Source of the DNA: Aquimonas voraii
GTDB lineage: Bacteria; Pseudomonadota; Gammaproteobacteria; Xanthomonadales; Xanthomonadaceae
Assembly: GCF_900101825.1 (NCBI RefSeq)
Contig: NZ_FNAG01000010.1
Coordinates: 1-64,000 of the forward strand
Length of the DNA stretch: 64,000 bases
Reading direction: 5' to 3'
Numbering within the stretch: the stretch's first letter is position 1; each line of letters starts with the position of its first letter. The translations under genes and the position numbers were made by a program. This document shows, one piece after another, positions 30,358 to 40,848 of this stretch. The notes under the pieces are model-generated. The model had not been told where the DNA came from. It saw only the letters and a program-made list of their open reading frames with translations, and searched no databases.

Positions 30358-30437
30358 GGAAGCGGCACGCTTCCTCCTAACGCCGCCAGGCGTTTCCCGC
30401 TAGTCTTGACGCCCCTTCCACGCTCCGCCCCACGCCC

Positions 30438-31679
30438 ATGTCGCACCGTCCCGTTCCGACCAGCCAACGCCTTGAACAGGTCCGCTACGAAATTCGTGGT
30501 GAGCTGGCGCGGCGAGCCCGGGACCTCGAGCAGGCGGGACGCAAGCTGTACAAGCTCAACATCGGCAACCCCGGGGCCTTCGGTCTGCACGCGCCCGCGC
30601 ACATCCAGCAGGCGATCGCCGAGCACATCGCCGACAGCGATCCCTACTGCCATCAGCAGGGCCTGCCGCAGGCCCGCGAAGCCGTGGCGGCACTGCATGT
30701 CGCACGCGGCAGCGCCGGCGTCACCCCGAACGACGTGTTCCTCGGCAACGGCGTCAGCGAGCTGATCGACATCGCGCTCCGCGCCCTGCTGAACCCCGGC
30801 GAGGAAGTGCTGCTGCCGAGCCCGGACTACCCGCTGTGGAGCGCGGCCACCCTGCTCAACGGTGGCAACCCGCGCTACTACCACTGCCGGCCCGAGCACG
30901 GCTTCCTGCCCGATCCCGAGCAGATCGAGGCGCTGATCACCGCGCGCACCCGCGCGCTGGTGCTGATCAATCCGAACAACCCGACCGGGGCGGTGTATCC
31001 GCGCGAGCTGCTGCAGCAGATCGTCGCGATCGCCGAGCGCCATCGACTGGTGCTGATGGTCGACGAGATCTACGACGGCCTGACCTACGAGGATGCGGAG
31101 TTCGTGCCGCTCGCACCGCTGTGCGGCGACGTCCCCTGCCTGTCCTTCGGCGGCCTCTCCAAGGTCTACCGCGGCTGCGGCTTCCGCGCCGGCTGGGTGG
31201 TGCTGTCCGGCCACCGTGGACGGCTGTCCGAGTACCACCACGCCTTCGATCTGCTCGGTGCGCTGCGCCTGTGCGCCAACGTGCCCGCGCAGTGGGCGAT
31301 CCCGGCGGCGCTGAACGGCCCCGACACCGCCAGCGCTTTGACCGCGCCGGGCGGGCGCCTGCATGCGGCCCGGCAGGCGGTGATCGACGCCTGTGCGGTG
31401 AGCCCGCGGCTGTCGGTAGTGGCGCCCGGCGGCTCGATGTTCGCCTTTCCGGGGGTCGACACCCGCGACCTGCCCGGCTTTGACGATTACCAGTTCGCAC
31501 TGGAGCTGCTGGAACAGGACGGCGTGCTGATCGTGCCGGGTTCGAGCTTCAACGTGGCCTACCGCAACCACTTCCGCGTGACCCTGCTGCCCGAGCCGGC
31601 CGACATCGCCGAGGTGTTCCGGCGCATCGACGGCGCGCTGGAGCGGCAGGCGCAGGCGATCAAGCGGGCGGTCGCATGA
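30438..31679 (+). CDS. alaA: Alanine aminotransferase-type PLP enzyme (AlaA-like)
   Basis: A class I/II aminotransferase of 413 residues, similar to E. coli glutamate-pyruvate aminotransferase AlaA. It shares the N-terminal [19 protein letters not shown] and [11 protein letters not shown], the [11 protein letters not shown] motif (179-189), the PLP-contacting [11 protein letters not shown], and the PLP lysine K242 in [18 protein letters not shown]. Its TGA stop (31677-31679) touches the left end of a MITE-like element, after which the SGNH hydrolase gene starts. Confidence 0.9.
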   Translation: MSHRPVPTSQRLEQVRYEIRGELARRARDLEQAGRKLYKLNIGNPGAFGLHAPAHIQQAIAEHIADSDPYCHQQGLPQAREAVAALHVARGSAGVTPNDVFLGNGVSELIDIALRALLNPGEEVLLPSPDYPLWSAATLLNGGNPRYYHCRPEHGFLPDPEQIEALITARTRALVLINPNNPTGAVYPRELLQQIVAIAERHRLVLMVDEIYDGLTYEDAEFVPLAPLCGDVPCLSFGGLSKVYRGCGFRAGWVVLSGHRGRLSEYHHAFDLLGALRLCANVPAQWAIPAALNGPDTASALTAPGGRLHAARQAVIDACAVSPRLSVVAPGGSMFAFPGVDTRDLPGFDDYQFALELLEQDGVLIVPGSSFNVAYRNHFRVTLLPEPADIAEVFRRIDGALERQAQAIKRAVA

Positions 31680-31954
31680 TCCTAGATTCCGCAGTCGACC
31701 GTTTCCTACTTCGAGCAACTCTCTGATGCGGTTCGAGATCCCCACCACAACCGACCTCTTTGCGATGGGTGAGGGCCACTACGCACCCGATAGCACGCCT
31801 GGCCGGCCGTCTGGCTGCGTTGTTCGGCCGCTTCGCGGCTACGCCTTCGCGGAGCTCGGTCCTCCTTGCAGGTGGCCAACCTGCGCGTCGTCGCGCCTTG
31901 CCATCCGCACGGCCAAGCGCACTCTCGGGCACGTTCAACTGCGGAATCTAGGAT
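31679..31954. mobile_element. MITE-like element with 24-bp terminal inverted repeats
   Basis: A 276-bp non-coding segment with ends at 31679-31702 and 31931-31954 that are inverted copies with 22 of 24 matches (left end begins ATCCTAGATTCCGCAGT). If the element proper is taken as TCCTAG to CTAGGA, both sides carry the triplet TGA, a plausible 3-bp target duplication. Inside there is a GC-rich stretch with a short hairpin (GGCCGCTTCGCGGCTACGCC) and no transposase gene. It fits exactly between alaA and the next gene. Confidence 0.82.
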
Positions 31955-32561
31955 GATGGGCCGCAAGTTCCTTGCGCTGGGCGACTCCTACACCATCGGC
32001 GAAGCGGTCGCCGCCGACCAGCGCTGGCCGGTGCAGCTGGTCGACCTGCTGAACCGCCGCGAATTCCGTTTCGACCCGCCCGAGATCATCGCCACCACCG
32101 GCTGGACTACGGACGAGCTGGCGGCGGCGATGGATGCCAAGTACCCGGTCGGCACCCGCGCCGACTTCGATCTGGTCAGCCTGCTGATTGGCGTCAACAA
32201 CCAGTACCGCGGCCGCCCGCTCGACGAATACCGGGAGCAGTTCAGTGCGCTGCTGGAACGCGCGCTGGCGCTGGCCGGCGACGACCCGCAGAGAGTGCTG
32301 GTGCTGGCCATCCCCGACTGGGGCGTCACCCCCTTCGGCGCCAAGAGCGGCCGCGACACCGCGCAGACCGCGCGCGAGCTCGACGCTTTCAACGCCGCGG
32401 CGGCCGAGATTGCGCACGGGCGAGGCGTGCGCTTCGTCGACACCAGCGCTGTCTCGCGCGAACGCGGTGCCGAATGGGTGGCCGAAGACGGCCTGCATCC
32501 GAGCGCCGAGCTTTACGCCGCCTGGGCGAAGGCCGCCGAGATTGCGCTGCTCGGGCCATAG
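31953..32561 (+). CDS. SGNH/GDSL-family hydrolase
   Basis: A 202-residue cytoplasmic esterase-like protein. SGNH blocks are visible: FLALGDSYTIGEAV (Ser of block I near residue 12), the Gly/Asn blocks (SLLIGVNNQYRGR) and block V DGLHPSAELY with the Asp-His pair. The closest description is an acyl-esterase/lysophospholipase-like enzyme; the substrate is unknown. The start is one of two adjacent ATG codons (31953, 31956), the first overlapping the right end of the MITE-like element. The TAG stop lies in a degenerate CATAGGGT repeat start. Confidence 0.88.
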   Translation: MMGRKFLALGDSYTIGEAVAADQRWPVQLVDLLNRREFRFDPPEIIATTGWTTDELAAAMDAKYPVGTRADFDLVSLLIGVNNQYRGRPLDEYREQFSALLERALALAGDDPQRVLVLAIPDWGVTPFGAKSGRDTAQTARELDAFNAAAAEIAHGRGVRFVDTSAVSRERGAEWVAEDGLHPSAELYAAWAKAAEIALLGP

Positions 32562-32671
32562 GGTCGCCCTGGCTCGGCGCAAACTCATCCCCACCGCGAC
32601 CCTCGACTCGCACGGTGATCTGTCCGAGGGCTCCTTTGCGAGTGCGTCTAGACGCCCATGCGACTCTGCCG

Positions 32672-32896
32672 ATGATGCGATCCGCCCTGCGCCCCACCCT
32701 GGTCTTTCTCGCCTGCTTCCTGCTGCTGGGCTACGGCTCGGCCTGGCGATGGGGCGAACGCACCACGACCGATCTTGTGATCATCCTGCCGCTGACGGCG
32801 CTGTTCGCCAGCCTGCTGTTCGGCGCCGCCTGCGCCAGCCTGATGCGCGAACAGCCGCGCAGCGAGAACCCGCAGGGCGGAGACAAATCGGACTAG
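32672..32896 (+). CDS. Small membrane protein, unknown
   Basis: A 74-residue protein with two hydrophobic segments (about 8-25 LRPTLVFLACFLLLGYGSAW region and 34-57 LVIILPLTALFASLLFGAAC) and a charged C-terminal tail. The ribosome-binding site is weak, and two ATG codons (32672, 32675) are possible. It has no recognised family. It lies 22 bp from the 3' end of the convergent pdsS gene. The membrane-protein pattern makes it more likely real than chance, but this is not certain. Confidence 0.6.
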   Translation: MMRSALRPTLVFLACFLLLGYGSAWRWGERTTTDLVIILPLTALFASLLFGAACASLMREQPRSENPQGGDKSD

Positions 32897-32918
32897 ACCG
32901 CGGCCGCGACGCCATCAC

Positions 32919-34889
32919 TCAGCGCGCGCGCGGCATCCCCCGCAGATCGAGAGTGAACTCGACGCCGCTGCCATCGGCGAGGTTGGCGGCACGCGCGCTG
33001 CCGGCGTGGCGCTCGGCGACCAGGCGGACGATGTGCAGGCCAAGGCCGAGGTGCGGCGCGCTGCCGGCTGCCACGCCGCGCGGGCGCTGGCTGACCAGGG
33101 CGTCGAACAGTTTCTCGTGGCGGCCCGGCGCCAGGGTCGGGCCGGTGTTGGCGACGGCAATGCGCGGCCCCTGCGCGCTCGCGCCAAGCTCGATACGGAC
33201 ACTGCCTTCGTGTGGACAGAAGCTGCGGGCGTTGTCGACCAGTTTGTCGAGGGCCTGAACGATCAGGTCGGGGGCGCCGTGAAAAAGGATGGGCTGGGCC
33301 GGCACCCGCACCTCGAGAGCACGCGGTGCCAGCAGCTCGCGATAGCCCTCGCCGCAGGCGCGGACCAGAGCCGCCAGGTCGAAATCCTCGGGCTCGGCGC
33401 TGGCGATGGCGCGCTCGATGCGCGAGCTCTCGCCCATCGCGCGGACGATCGCCGCCAGCCGCTCGCTGCCGGCGCGGGCGCGGTCGAGATAGACGCGGCT
33501 CGCTGCAGGCAGGCCCTGGGCTTCGAGGTTGTCGAGCGAACCGCGCACCACTGCCAGCGGCGTGTGCAGCTCATGCGACAGCGTGCCCGCCAGGCTGCGC
33601 AGGTAGGCGGTGTAGCCGGCGACCTCGTCGAGCAGGGTGCCGAAGCTGCGCGAAAGCTCACCCAGCTCGTCGACCGCCGCGCTGCGCTCGAAGCCGCGCG
33701 CGGCATCGGCGCCACCGCGGGCCAGCGCGGCCTCGGCCTGCTGCGAGAGTCGTCGGATGCGCGCCGACAGGCGACCGGCGAACAGATAGAGCAGGCCCGC
33801 CAGCAGCAGGACGACAGCAAGGCTTACGCCCAGCACGCGCAGCAGAGCGCGGTCGGCCAGCAGCAGGGCTGCGCTGGCCTGGCGCAGCACCAACACCCCG
33901 CGAGTCTCGCCCTCGATCTCGATGCGAGCACGGTCGGACAGCTGCAGGCGGTTGCCGTCCTCGATCGCGCGCCAGCGCGGCGGCTCAACGCCATCGATGG
34001 CACTGGCGCCGGTCGGATCCGGGTTCGCCGGCTCGATGCCACCCAGCACGGCAGTGAACAGGCGCCGCCAGCCGGACACCTGGCCGGCATCGGCGGCCAG
34101 TTCGCCGACCTGCAGCAGCGGGTGGCCTTCGCCATCCTGCAGCTCGCAAATGTGCGCCTGCGGGCAGAGCGCTGCCAGCAGCTCCGACAGCGCCGGCTCG
34201 GGCTCGCGCAGCGGCCGCAGCAGGCCGTCGCCAAGGCGCTGCCCAGCCTCGCCGGGGCGCGCGTGGTCGATGGCCTGCAGGCCCAACGCCAGCGGGCGCA
34301 GGCCCGGCGGCAGGCGCAGCTCGATGCGGTAGCCGGCGGCATCCTCCTGCCAGTGGCCGCTGACCCGCGGTGCCGGGCCGCCCAGGGCCTGTACCGACAG
34401 CGCCCCCGGTGCCGCGTTGGCAAGACGCAGGCGTGCACGACCGTCGAGAGTATCGAGATCCAGCTCGACGCGATCGGCGTACTGCGCCTCGGGCTGCGCG
34501 GCTTCGGCACGCAAGCGGCTGGTGTCCGCGACATCGATCAGCAGGTGCAGGGCCTGCTCGCTGCGCGCGGCGCGCAGATGCAGGCGGCCAGAGCTGTCGA
34601 GCGCGCGCGCGGACCCCGCCGTCTGCGGCCAGTCGCTGTCATAGCCGTCGAGCTCGATGGGACCAGACGACTCTGGGACCGTGATGCCACCGGGAGCCAG
34701 CGGCAGCAGGCCGGGGTCGCGCAGCAGGGCGCGCTCCATCGCACGATTCATCACTTCAAGCGTGGCGCTCTGCTGGGCCTCCTGGCCGCGGCGCAGCTGG
34801 GCTTCCAGTTCACGCACCAGCACCCAGCCGGCGGCGGGCAGGGCCAGCGCCGCGGCGGCGAGCAGCACCAGCTGCTGGCGCAGGCGCAT
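32919..34889 (-). CDS. pdsS: Sortase-system-type sensor histidine kinase (PdsS-like)
   Basis: A 656-residue membrane histidine kinase. Order: membrane helix about 6-25; periplasmic CBM9-like domain about 75-235 (PIELDGYDSDWPQT start); second membrane helix about 348-370; HAMP-like linker; HisKA with H439 in SHELHTPLAVVRGSLDNLEA; HATPase with N553 (LVDNARSF) and GLGLHIVR. A CBM9-like periplasmic region is the hallmark of the proteobacterial dedicated sortase system kinase. The paired regulator supports this. No sortase or sorted substrate is adjacent, so the target is unlinked or lost. Confidence 0.82.
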   Translation of the reverse strand: MRLRQQLVLLAAAALALPAAGWVLVRELEAQLRRGQEAQQSATLEVMNRAMERALLRDPGLLPLAPGGITVPESSGPIELDGYDSDWPQTAGSARALDSSGRLHLRAARSEQALHLLIDVADTSRLRAEAAQPEAQYADRVELDLDTLDGRARLRLANAAPGALSVQALGGPAPRVSGHWQEDAAGYRIELRLPPGLRPLALGLQAIDHARPGEAGQRLGDGLLRPLREPEPALSELLAALCPQAHICELQDGEGHPLLQVGELAADAGQVSGWRRLFTAVLGGIEPANPDPTGASAIDGVEPPRWRAIEDGNRLQLSDRARIEIEGETRGVLVLRQASAALLLADRALLRVLGVSLAVVLLLAGLLYLFAGRLSARIRRLSQQAEAALARGGADAARGFERSAAVDELGELSRSFGTLLDEVAGYTAYLRSLAGTLSHELHTPLAVVRGSLDNLEAQGLPAASRVYLDRARAGSERLAAIVRAMGESSRIERAIASAEPEDFDLAALVRACGEGYRELLAPRALEVRVPAQPILFHGAPDLIVQALDKLVDNARSFCPHEGSVRIELGASAQGPRIAVANTGPTLAPGRHEKLFDALVSQRPRGVAAGSAPHLGLGLHIVRLVAERHAGSARAANLADGSGVEFTLDLRGMPRAR

Positions 34890-34916
34890 GCGTTCAGGTG
34901 TTGTGCGCGGAGGCCA

Positions 34917-35606
34917 TCACGGCCGCCAGCGATAGCCGGCGCCGTGCACGGTGTCGACCTCGTCGAACTTGGCGTCGATGGCCTCGAACTTCTTGCGGAT
35001 GCGCTTGATGTGCGAGGTGATCGTGGCCTCGTCGACCACCACTTCGGCCTCGCGCATCAGCTGCTCGCGCGAGCGCACATGGCCGGGGTGGCGGGCCAGC
35101 GCGTGCACGATCCAGAACTCGGTGACGGTGAGCGGCACCGACTCGCCGTTCCAGCTGACCTGCATGCGCTCCAGCTCCAGGCGCAGGCCGCGCAGGGTGA
35201 ACACGGTGTCGCGCGCGGCCGGCGAGCGCATCGCATCGATGCGGCGGAACAGCGCGGCGACGCGAGCGGTGAGCTGCGGCAGCGAGATGTCCTTGCTGAG
35301 GTAATCGTCGGCGCCCAGGCGCAGGCCGGAGATCACGTCGATGTCGGCATCGCGCGCGGTCAGGAACAGGATCGGCAGCGTCGGCGCGCGGGTGCGCAGC
35401 TCGCGGCAGAGCTCGAAGCCGCCCTCGGGCTCGTCGCCCAGGCCGACGTCGATCAGCACCAGGTCCGGCAGCTTGAGCGCAAAGGCCGCGCGCGCCTCGG
35501 GACGGCTGGCGAAACCATGCACCTGGTAGCCGTAGCGGCTGAGCGCGTCGATATAGTTGGCGCGGATGGCCGGCTCGTCCTCGACGATGGCGATGGTGCG
35601 CGACAT
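34917..35606 (-). CDS. pdsR: Sortase-system-type response regulator (PdsR-like)
   Basis: An OmpR-family regulator of 229 residues. The receiver has D10-E11, phosphoacceptor D53 (LVLIDVGLGDEPEGGFELCR) and K105 region (DYLSKDISLPQL). The winged helix (about 130-229) ends in EFWIVHALARHPGHVRSREQ, then TSHIKRIRKKFEAID and HGAGYRWRP, wording typical of the dedicated sortase system regulator family. The kinase starts 27 bp downstream on the same strand, so the two form an operon. Confidence 0.87.
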   Translation of the reverse strand: MSRTIAIVEDEPAIRANYIDALSRYGYQVHGFASRPEARAAFALKLPDLVLIDVGLGDEPEGGFELCRELRTRAPTLPILFLTARDADIDVISGLRLGADDYLSKDISLPQLTARVAALFRRIDAMRSPAARDTVFTLRGLRLELERMQVSWNGESVPLTVTEFWIVHALARHPGHVRSREQLMREAEVVVDEATITSHIKRIRKKFEAIDAKFDEVDTVHGAGYRWRP

Positions 35607-35628
35607 GGGCGGCGTCCTGACTCGGCCT

Positions 35629-36699
<1,071 letters not shown>

Positions 36700-36997
36700 G
36701 GAGTCGGCCTTTGGAATGCTGGGGTCGACATGGTAACGCCGCAGGCGCCTGGCGGCGCCTGCGGCGCAGGATTCGGGATTGGGGATTCGGGATTCGTCAG
36801 AAGCTCGCCGACCGAACGCACGTGGCACATTGTCCTCTCGACCTCGGCCTAATCGAACTGAACGCTTCGGGCCGAGTCGCGCCGTAGACACTGCGGCCGT
36901 CGCCGCCCCTGTCAGGATCGAGCCAGTACATAGAGCATCGACGCGGAATGGAATCCTCGGCTCTTACGAATCCCGAATCCCCAATCCCGAATCCCTG
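36700..36997. other. Gap containing a perfect 29-bp inverted repeat pair
   Basis: The 298-bp gap between gshA and the UPF0149 gene is largely taken up by the GGGATTC inverted pair. No gene was seen. Confidence 0.75.
36769..36994. repeat. Perfect 29-bp inverted repeat of GGGATTC type
   Basis: Positions 36769-36797 and 36966-36994 are exact reverse complements over 29 bases, built of GGGATTC/GGGATTG units, and enclose 168 bp. The right arm ends 3 bp before the gshA stop codon. It may act as a bidirectional terminator or be a mobile non-coding element. Confidence 0.93.
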
Positions 36998-38362
36998 CTA
37001 GTACGCATACTCCCGGAACAGCGGATCGACCGAGCCGCCCCACTCGCCATGGAAGCGCTCCAGCTTGCGCTCGGCGGCGGTCTGGCCGCTGTCGACGATC
37101 TCGATCAGCGATTCGAGGTAGATCCGCTCGTCCACGCCGTTGCAGTTGAGGCGTGCGCGCCGCTGCAGGCCGAGCGCGGAAATCTTCAGGGCTTCACGCG
37201 CGAGTTCCTGCACCTTGGTGTGGCGGAAGGGCAGCTTGAGCGCCTGTCTCGGCACGCCATCGCGAAGTGCCGTACGTTCCTCCATGCTGAAATCACGCAC
37301 CAGGTCCCAGGCCGCGTCGAGCGCGGCATCGTCGTACAGCAGACCGGTCCAGAAGGCCGGCAGCGCGCACAGGCGGCTCCAGGGGCCGGCATCGGCGCCG
37401 CGCATTTCCAGATAGCGCTTCAAACGCACCTCGGGGAAGGCCGTGGTGAGGTGATCGCCCCAGTCCGACAGCGTCGGCTTCTCGCCGGGCAGCACGCTGA
37501 GTTCGCCGCGCAGGAAATCGCGGAAGCTCAGCCCCGCGGCATCGATGTAGCGCCCTTCGCGATACACGAAGTACATCGGCACATCGAGGATGTAGTCGAC
37601 GTAGCGCTCGAAGCCGAAGCCGTCCTCGAACACGAAGTCGAGCATGCCAGTACGGTCGGGGTCGGTGTCGGTCCAGATGTGCGAGCGGTAGCTCAGGAAA
37701 CCGTTGGGCTGGCCCTCGCGGAAGGGCGAGTCGGCGAACAGCGCGGTGGCGATGGGCTGCAGCGCCAGCGAGACCCGGAACTTCTTGACCATGTCGGCTT
37801 CGGAGGCGAAGTCGAGGTTGACCTGCACGGTGCAGGTGCGGGTCATCATGTCGAGGCCGAGGCCGCCCACCTTCGGCATGTACTCGCGCATGATCTTGTA
37901 GCGGCCCTTGGGCATCCACGGCATGTCCTCGCGCGCCCACTTCGGCTGGAAGCCCATGCCCAGGAAGCCGATGCCGAGCCGGTCGGAGACGATCTTCAAC
38001 TCACCCAGATGACCAGCGGTCTCGCGGCAGGTCTGGTGCAGGTTCTCCAGCGGCGCGCCTGAGAGCTCCAGCTGGCCGGCGGGTTCGAGCGTGACCGAGG
38101 CGCCGTCCTTCTTCAGCGCGATCAGGTGCCCGCCCTCCAACACCGGCGTCCAGCCGAACTGGGCCAGGCCTTCGAGCACGGCGCGGATGCCCTGCGGGCC
38201 GTCGTAGGTCGGCGGACGCAGGTCGGAGAGTCGGAAGCCGAACTTCTCGTGCTCGGTGCCGATGCGCCAGGCTTCGCGCGGCTTGTTGCCGGCGGCGAGG
38301 TCGTCGATGAGCTGCTGTTTGGATTCGATCCGTGAACCGGGCGCGCTGCTGGGGCTGGACAC
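36998..38362 (-). CDS. gshA: Glutamate-cysteine ligase, plant type
   Basis: The first enzyme of glutathione synthesis, joining Glu and Cys with ATP. The 454-residue protein resembles the plant/alphaproteobacterial type also used by Xanthomonas: [15 protein letters not shown] near the start (substrate Glu), [43 protein letters not shown], and [16 protein letters not shown]. The chosen start is GTG at 38362 after AAGGAGTCCCGC, a strong ribosome-binding site; the open frame extends to 38572 but that part looks non-coding. Confidence 0.93.
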   Translation of the reverse strand: MSSPSSAPGSRIESKQQLIDDLAAGNKPREAWRIGTEHEKFGFRLSDLRPPTYDGPQGIRAVLEGLAQFGWTPVLEGGHLIALKKDGASVTLEPAGQLELSGAPLENLHQTCRETAGHLGELKIVSDRLGIGFLGMGFQPKWAREDMPWMPKGRYKIMREYMPKVGGLGLDMMTRTCTVQVNLDFASEADMVKKFRVSLALQPIATALFADSPFREGQPNGFLSYRSHIWTDTDPDRTGMLDFVFEDGFGFERYVDYILDVPMYFVYREGRYIDAAGLSFRDFLRGELSVLPGEKPTLSDWGDHLTTAFPEVRLKRYLEMRGADAGPWSRLCALPAFWTGLLYDDAALDAAWDLVRDFSMEERTALRDGVPRQALKLPFRHTKVQELAREALKISALGLQRRARLNCNGVDERIYLESLIEIVDSGQTAAERKLERFHGEWGGSVDPLFREYAY

Positions 38363-38522
38363 GCGGGACTCCTTGGGTGGCGATGGGCCCCGGCTCGCGG
38401 CCGAAGCGATGGCGCACGCGCTGCGTTTGCCGAGTGCTGGCAAGTGGGGCCGGGAGGGACGCCATACAAGCGGCGCGCACACTGCGCGCGGCCGCGTGAA
38501 GCGGCGGCGAGGCCGCCTGGCT

Positions 38523-39176
38523 TCAGCCGCCCAACTTCTGCCAGAGCTGACCCAGCGCCAGGCCGCCTGCACCGATCAGCACGCCGAAGTAGATCACGGT
38601 CGCGATCTGGGCGACATGGCCGATCAGGATGGCCAGGCCATCGCGCTGGATCAGGCCGACCGCGTAGAACAGCAGGGCCAGTGCCGGCAGGGTGTTGCTG
38701 AAGGGCACGAGGCCGAAGGGCGCCATCAGCAGCAGGGCCGCGCTGATGAAGGCGAGGTTGTTGACGAGGCCGATGCCACGACCATCGGCCAGCGACGGCA
38801 GGCGGTGCGGGCGGCTGATGCGCTCAAGCCGGTGTACCCAGACGAGACCCGAACTCAAACCCGAACGCACGCGCTCCGACGGCAGCTGGCGCTGCTTCAG
38901 CCGCGCCGGAATCCACAGCGGCCGACCCGACAGCCGGCTCAAACCCACCAGCAGGATGGCCGCGCCGAACACCGTGCTGACGCCGGGGATCGAAACCGGG
39001 ATCAGGAACACCAGCACCAGCAGCAGGCTGAGCAGCAGCAGGCCTTCGTCGCCGACGGCGTCCAGCAGGGCGCCGAGCGCGAGACCGTCCGACGGCAGGC
39101 CCTCGATCAGACGCTGCAGCTGCTCGGCGAGGCTGGCCGAAGTGTCGGCGGTATGAGAAGGAGATGTCGGGCTCAC
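38523..39176 (-). CDS. ExoD-family membrane protein
   Basis: A 217-residue membrane protein with several hydrophobic segments (about 44-80, 133-165, 172-212). The family signature of ExoD, first noted in Rhizobium exopolysaccharide synthesis, is visible: [20 protein letters not shown] and [20 protein letters not shown]. Molecular function is unknown. It is transcribed towards gshA, with 160 bp between. Confidence 0.88.
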   Translation of the reverse strand: MSPTSPSHTADTSASLAEQLQRLIEGLPSDGLALGALLDAVGDEGLLLLSLLLVLVFLIPVSIPGVSTVFGAAILLVGLSRLSGRPLWIPARLKQRQLPSERVRSGLSSGLVWVHRLERISRPHRLPSLADGRGIGLVNNLAFISAALLLMAPFGLVPFSNTLPALALLFYAVGLIQRDGLAILIGHVAQIATVIYFGVLIGAGGLALGQLWQKLGG

Positions 39177-39261
39177 GGGGATGCCATCATGCGCGGCGCG
39201 CGGCAGATCGCGCGGGGCCGCGAGCTTAGCAGCCCCTCATGGAAGCCTTTCGACCTTGCCG

Positions 39262-40848
39262 ATGCGCCTGTCTATCGCCCGCCCCCGCATTCGCGCCCTG
39301 CTGCTGGCCTGCGCCCTGCCCTGTCTCGTCCCGCAGTCCAAGGCGGCGGAGACGCTGGAGCGCGGCAACGGACCCGAGCCGTCCACGCTGGACGCCCATC
39401 GCTGCCAGGAGATCGCCTGCGCCAACGTGCTGCGCGACCTGTACGAGGGCCTGGTCGCGGAAGACGCCCATGGCGATCTGATCCCCGGCCTGGCGGAGCG
39501 CTGGCAGCGCAGCGAGGACGGCCTCGAATGGACTTTCCATCTGCGCGAGGGGGCACGCTGGAGCGACGGCCAGACCATCGATGCCGCGCAGGTGGCTGCC
39601 AGCTTCCGCCGCGCCTTTGAACCGGCCACGGCCGCACCGCTGGCGCCGCTGCTGCATGCCATCGAGAACGCCGCCGAGGTGCAGGCGGGCCGCGCGCCGC
39701 CCGGCGCGCTCGGCGTAGCGGCGGTCAACGCGCGAACGCTGCGCATCCGCCTGCACGAACCCGTCGACCTGTTGCCGCGCCTGACCCTGCCGATCGCGTT
39801 TCCGCTGCGCATCGACGCCGTCGAGGCGCACGGCAGCGGCCACACCCAGCCCGGCCGGCTGATCGGCAACGGCGCCTACGTGCTCGAAGCCTGGCGGCCG
39901 CAGTCGATGATCACGCTGGCGCGCAATCCCCATTTCCACACGCCTGCGGCCATCGAGCGCGTGCGCTTCCACGTCACCGAAGACGCCGCCAGCGAGCTCA
40001 AGCGCTACGCGGCCGGCGACCTGCACATCACCGAGACGGTGCCGCCGGGCCGTCTGGATCGGCTGCGCGCGCGTTTCGGCGACGAGCTGCGCATCAGCCC
40101 CTATCTCGGCGTGTTCTTTCTGGGCCTGAACATCGAGCGCGCGCCGCTGGATTCCAGGCCGCTGCGCGAGGCGCTGAACCTGAGCATCGACCGCCAGCTG
40201 CTGGTGCGCGCGGTGACGGGCATGGGCGAAGCGCCGGCCTACACCCTCGTGCCGCCGGGCGTGCGCGGGCACAGCCCAGTCGAACCCGAGTGGGCGCGGT
40301 GGACGCCCGAACAGCGGCTTGAGCGCGCCCGTGCTGCCTATGCCGAGGCCGGCTATTCGAACGAGAACCCGGCGCGGCTCAGCCTGCGCTACAACACCTC
40401 GACCGTGCATCGCCGCGTTGCGCTGGCGGTGGCAGCGATGTGGCGCGAGCAGCTCGGGGTGATCACCGAGCTGCGCAACGAAGAGTGGAAGGTGTTCGTG
40501 GCCAATCGCCGGCAGCGCCGCGTGACCGAAGTGTTCCGCGGCGGCTGGATTGCCGACTACGACGATGCCGGCAGCTTTCTGGACCTGTTCGCCAGCGGCA
40601 GCCCGCTGAACTGGAGCGGCTTTGCCGACGCCGGGTACGAGCGTCTGCTCAGCGAGGCGCGCGCGGCCAGCGATCCGCATGCACGCGCACGTCTGCGCGG
40701 CGAAGCCGAGGCGCGTCTGCTCGAGGCCTTTCCGATCGTGCCGCTGTACTTCTACACCTCGAAGCATCTGGTCAGCCCGCGCCTGCGCGGCTTCGAGCCG
40801 AACCCGCTGGACCGCCACCCCAGCCGATTCCTGCACTTCGCCGAATGA
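39262..40848 (+). CDS. ABC transporter peptide-binding protein, OppA family
   Basis: A periplasmic solute-binding protein of 528 residues (SBP family 5). Signal peptide MRLSIARPRIRALLLACALP with cleavage near SKAA; family signature LERGNGPEPSTLDAHRCQE and LREGARWSDGQTIDAAQVAA. The C-terminal VPLYFYTSKHLVSPRLRGFE matches oligopeptide-binding proteins. The ligand is probably oligopeptide. The stop overlaps the permease ATG (ATGA). ATG at 39262 is preferred; an upstream frame extension lacks a signal peptide. Confidence 0.9.
   Translation: MRLSIARPRIRALLLACALPCLVPQSKAAETLERGNGPEPSTLDAHRCQEIACANVLRDLYEGLVAEDAHGDLIPGLAERWQRSEDGLEWTFHLREGARWSDGQTIDAAQVAASFRRAFEPATAAPLAPLLHAIENAAEVQAGRAPPGALGVAAVNARTLRIRLHEPVDLLPRLTLPIAFPLRIDAVEAHGSGHTQPGRLIGNGAYVLEAWRPQSMITLARNPHFHTPAAIERVRFHVTEDAASELKRYAAGDLHITETVPPGRLDRLRARFGDELRISPYLGVFFLGLNIERAPLDSRPLREALNLSIDRQLLVRAVTGMGEAPAYTLVPPGVRGHSPVEPEWARWTPEQRLERARAAYAEAGYSNENPARLSLRYNTSTVHRRVALAVAAMWREQLGVITELRNEEWKVFVANRRQRRVTEVFRGGWIADYDDAGSFLDLFASGSPLNWSGFADAGYERLLSEARAASDPHARARLRGEAEARLLEAFPIVPLYFYTSKHLVSPRLRGFEPNPLDRHPSRFLHFAE

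Larger units (their letters stand above)
30174..30437. other. Gap with terminator between two GGGATTC blocks
   Basis: The 264-bp gap after ettA has a GGGATTC block at 30182-30211, the ettA terminator (30238-30272) and an opposite-orientation GAATCCC block at 30326-30357. The alaA promoter is presumably in 30358-30430. Confidence 0.75.

Noticed and set aside
31726-31956. A 76-residue open frame inside the MITE-like element
   Set aside because: It has no homology or ribosome-binding site, and its composition follows the element rather than a protein.
36998-38572. Longer gshA start at 38572
   Set aside because: The first 70 codons are low-complexity Arg/Ala/Pro without homology, while the internal GTG at 38362 has a perfect AAGGAG site.
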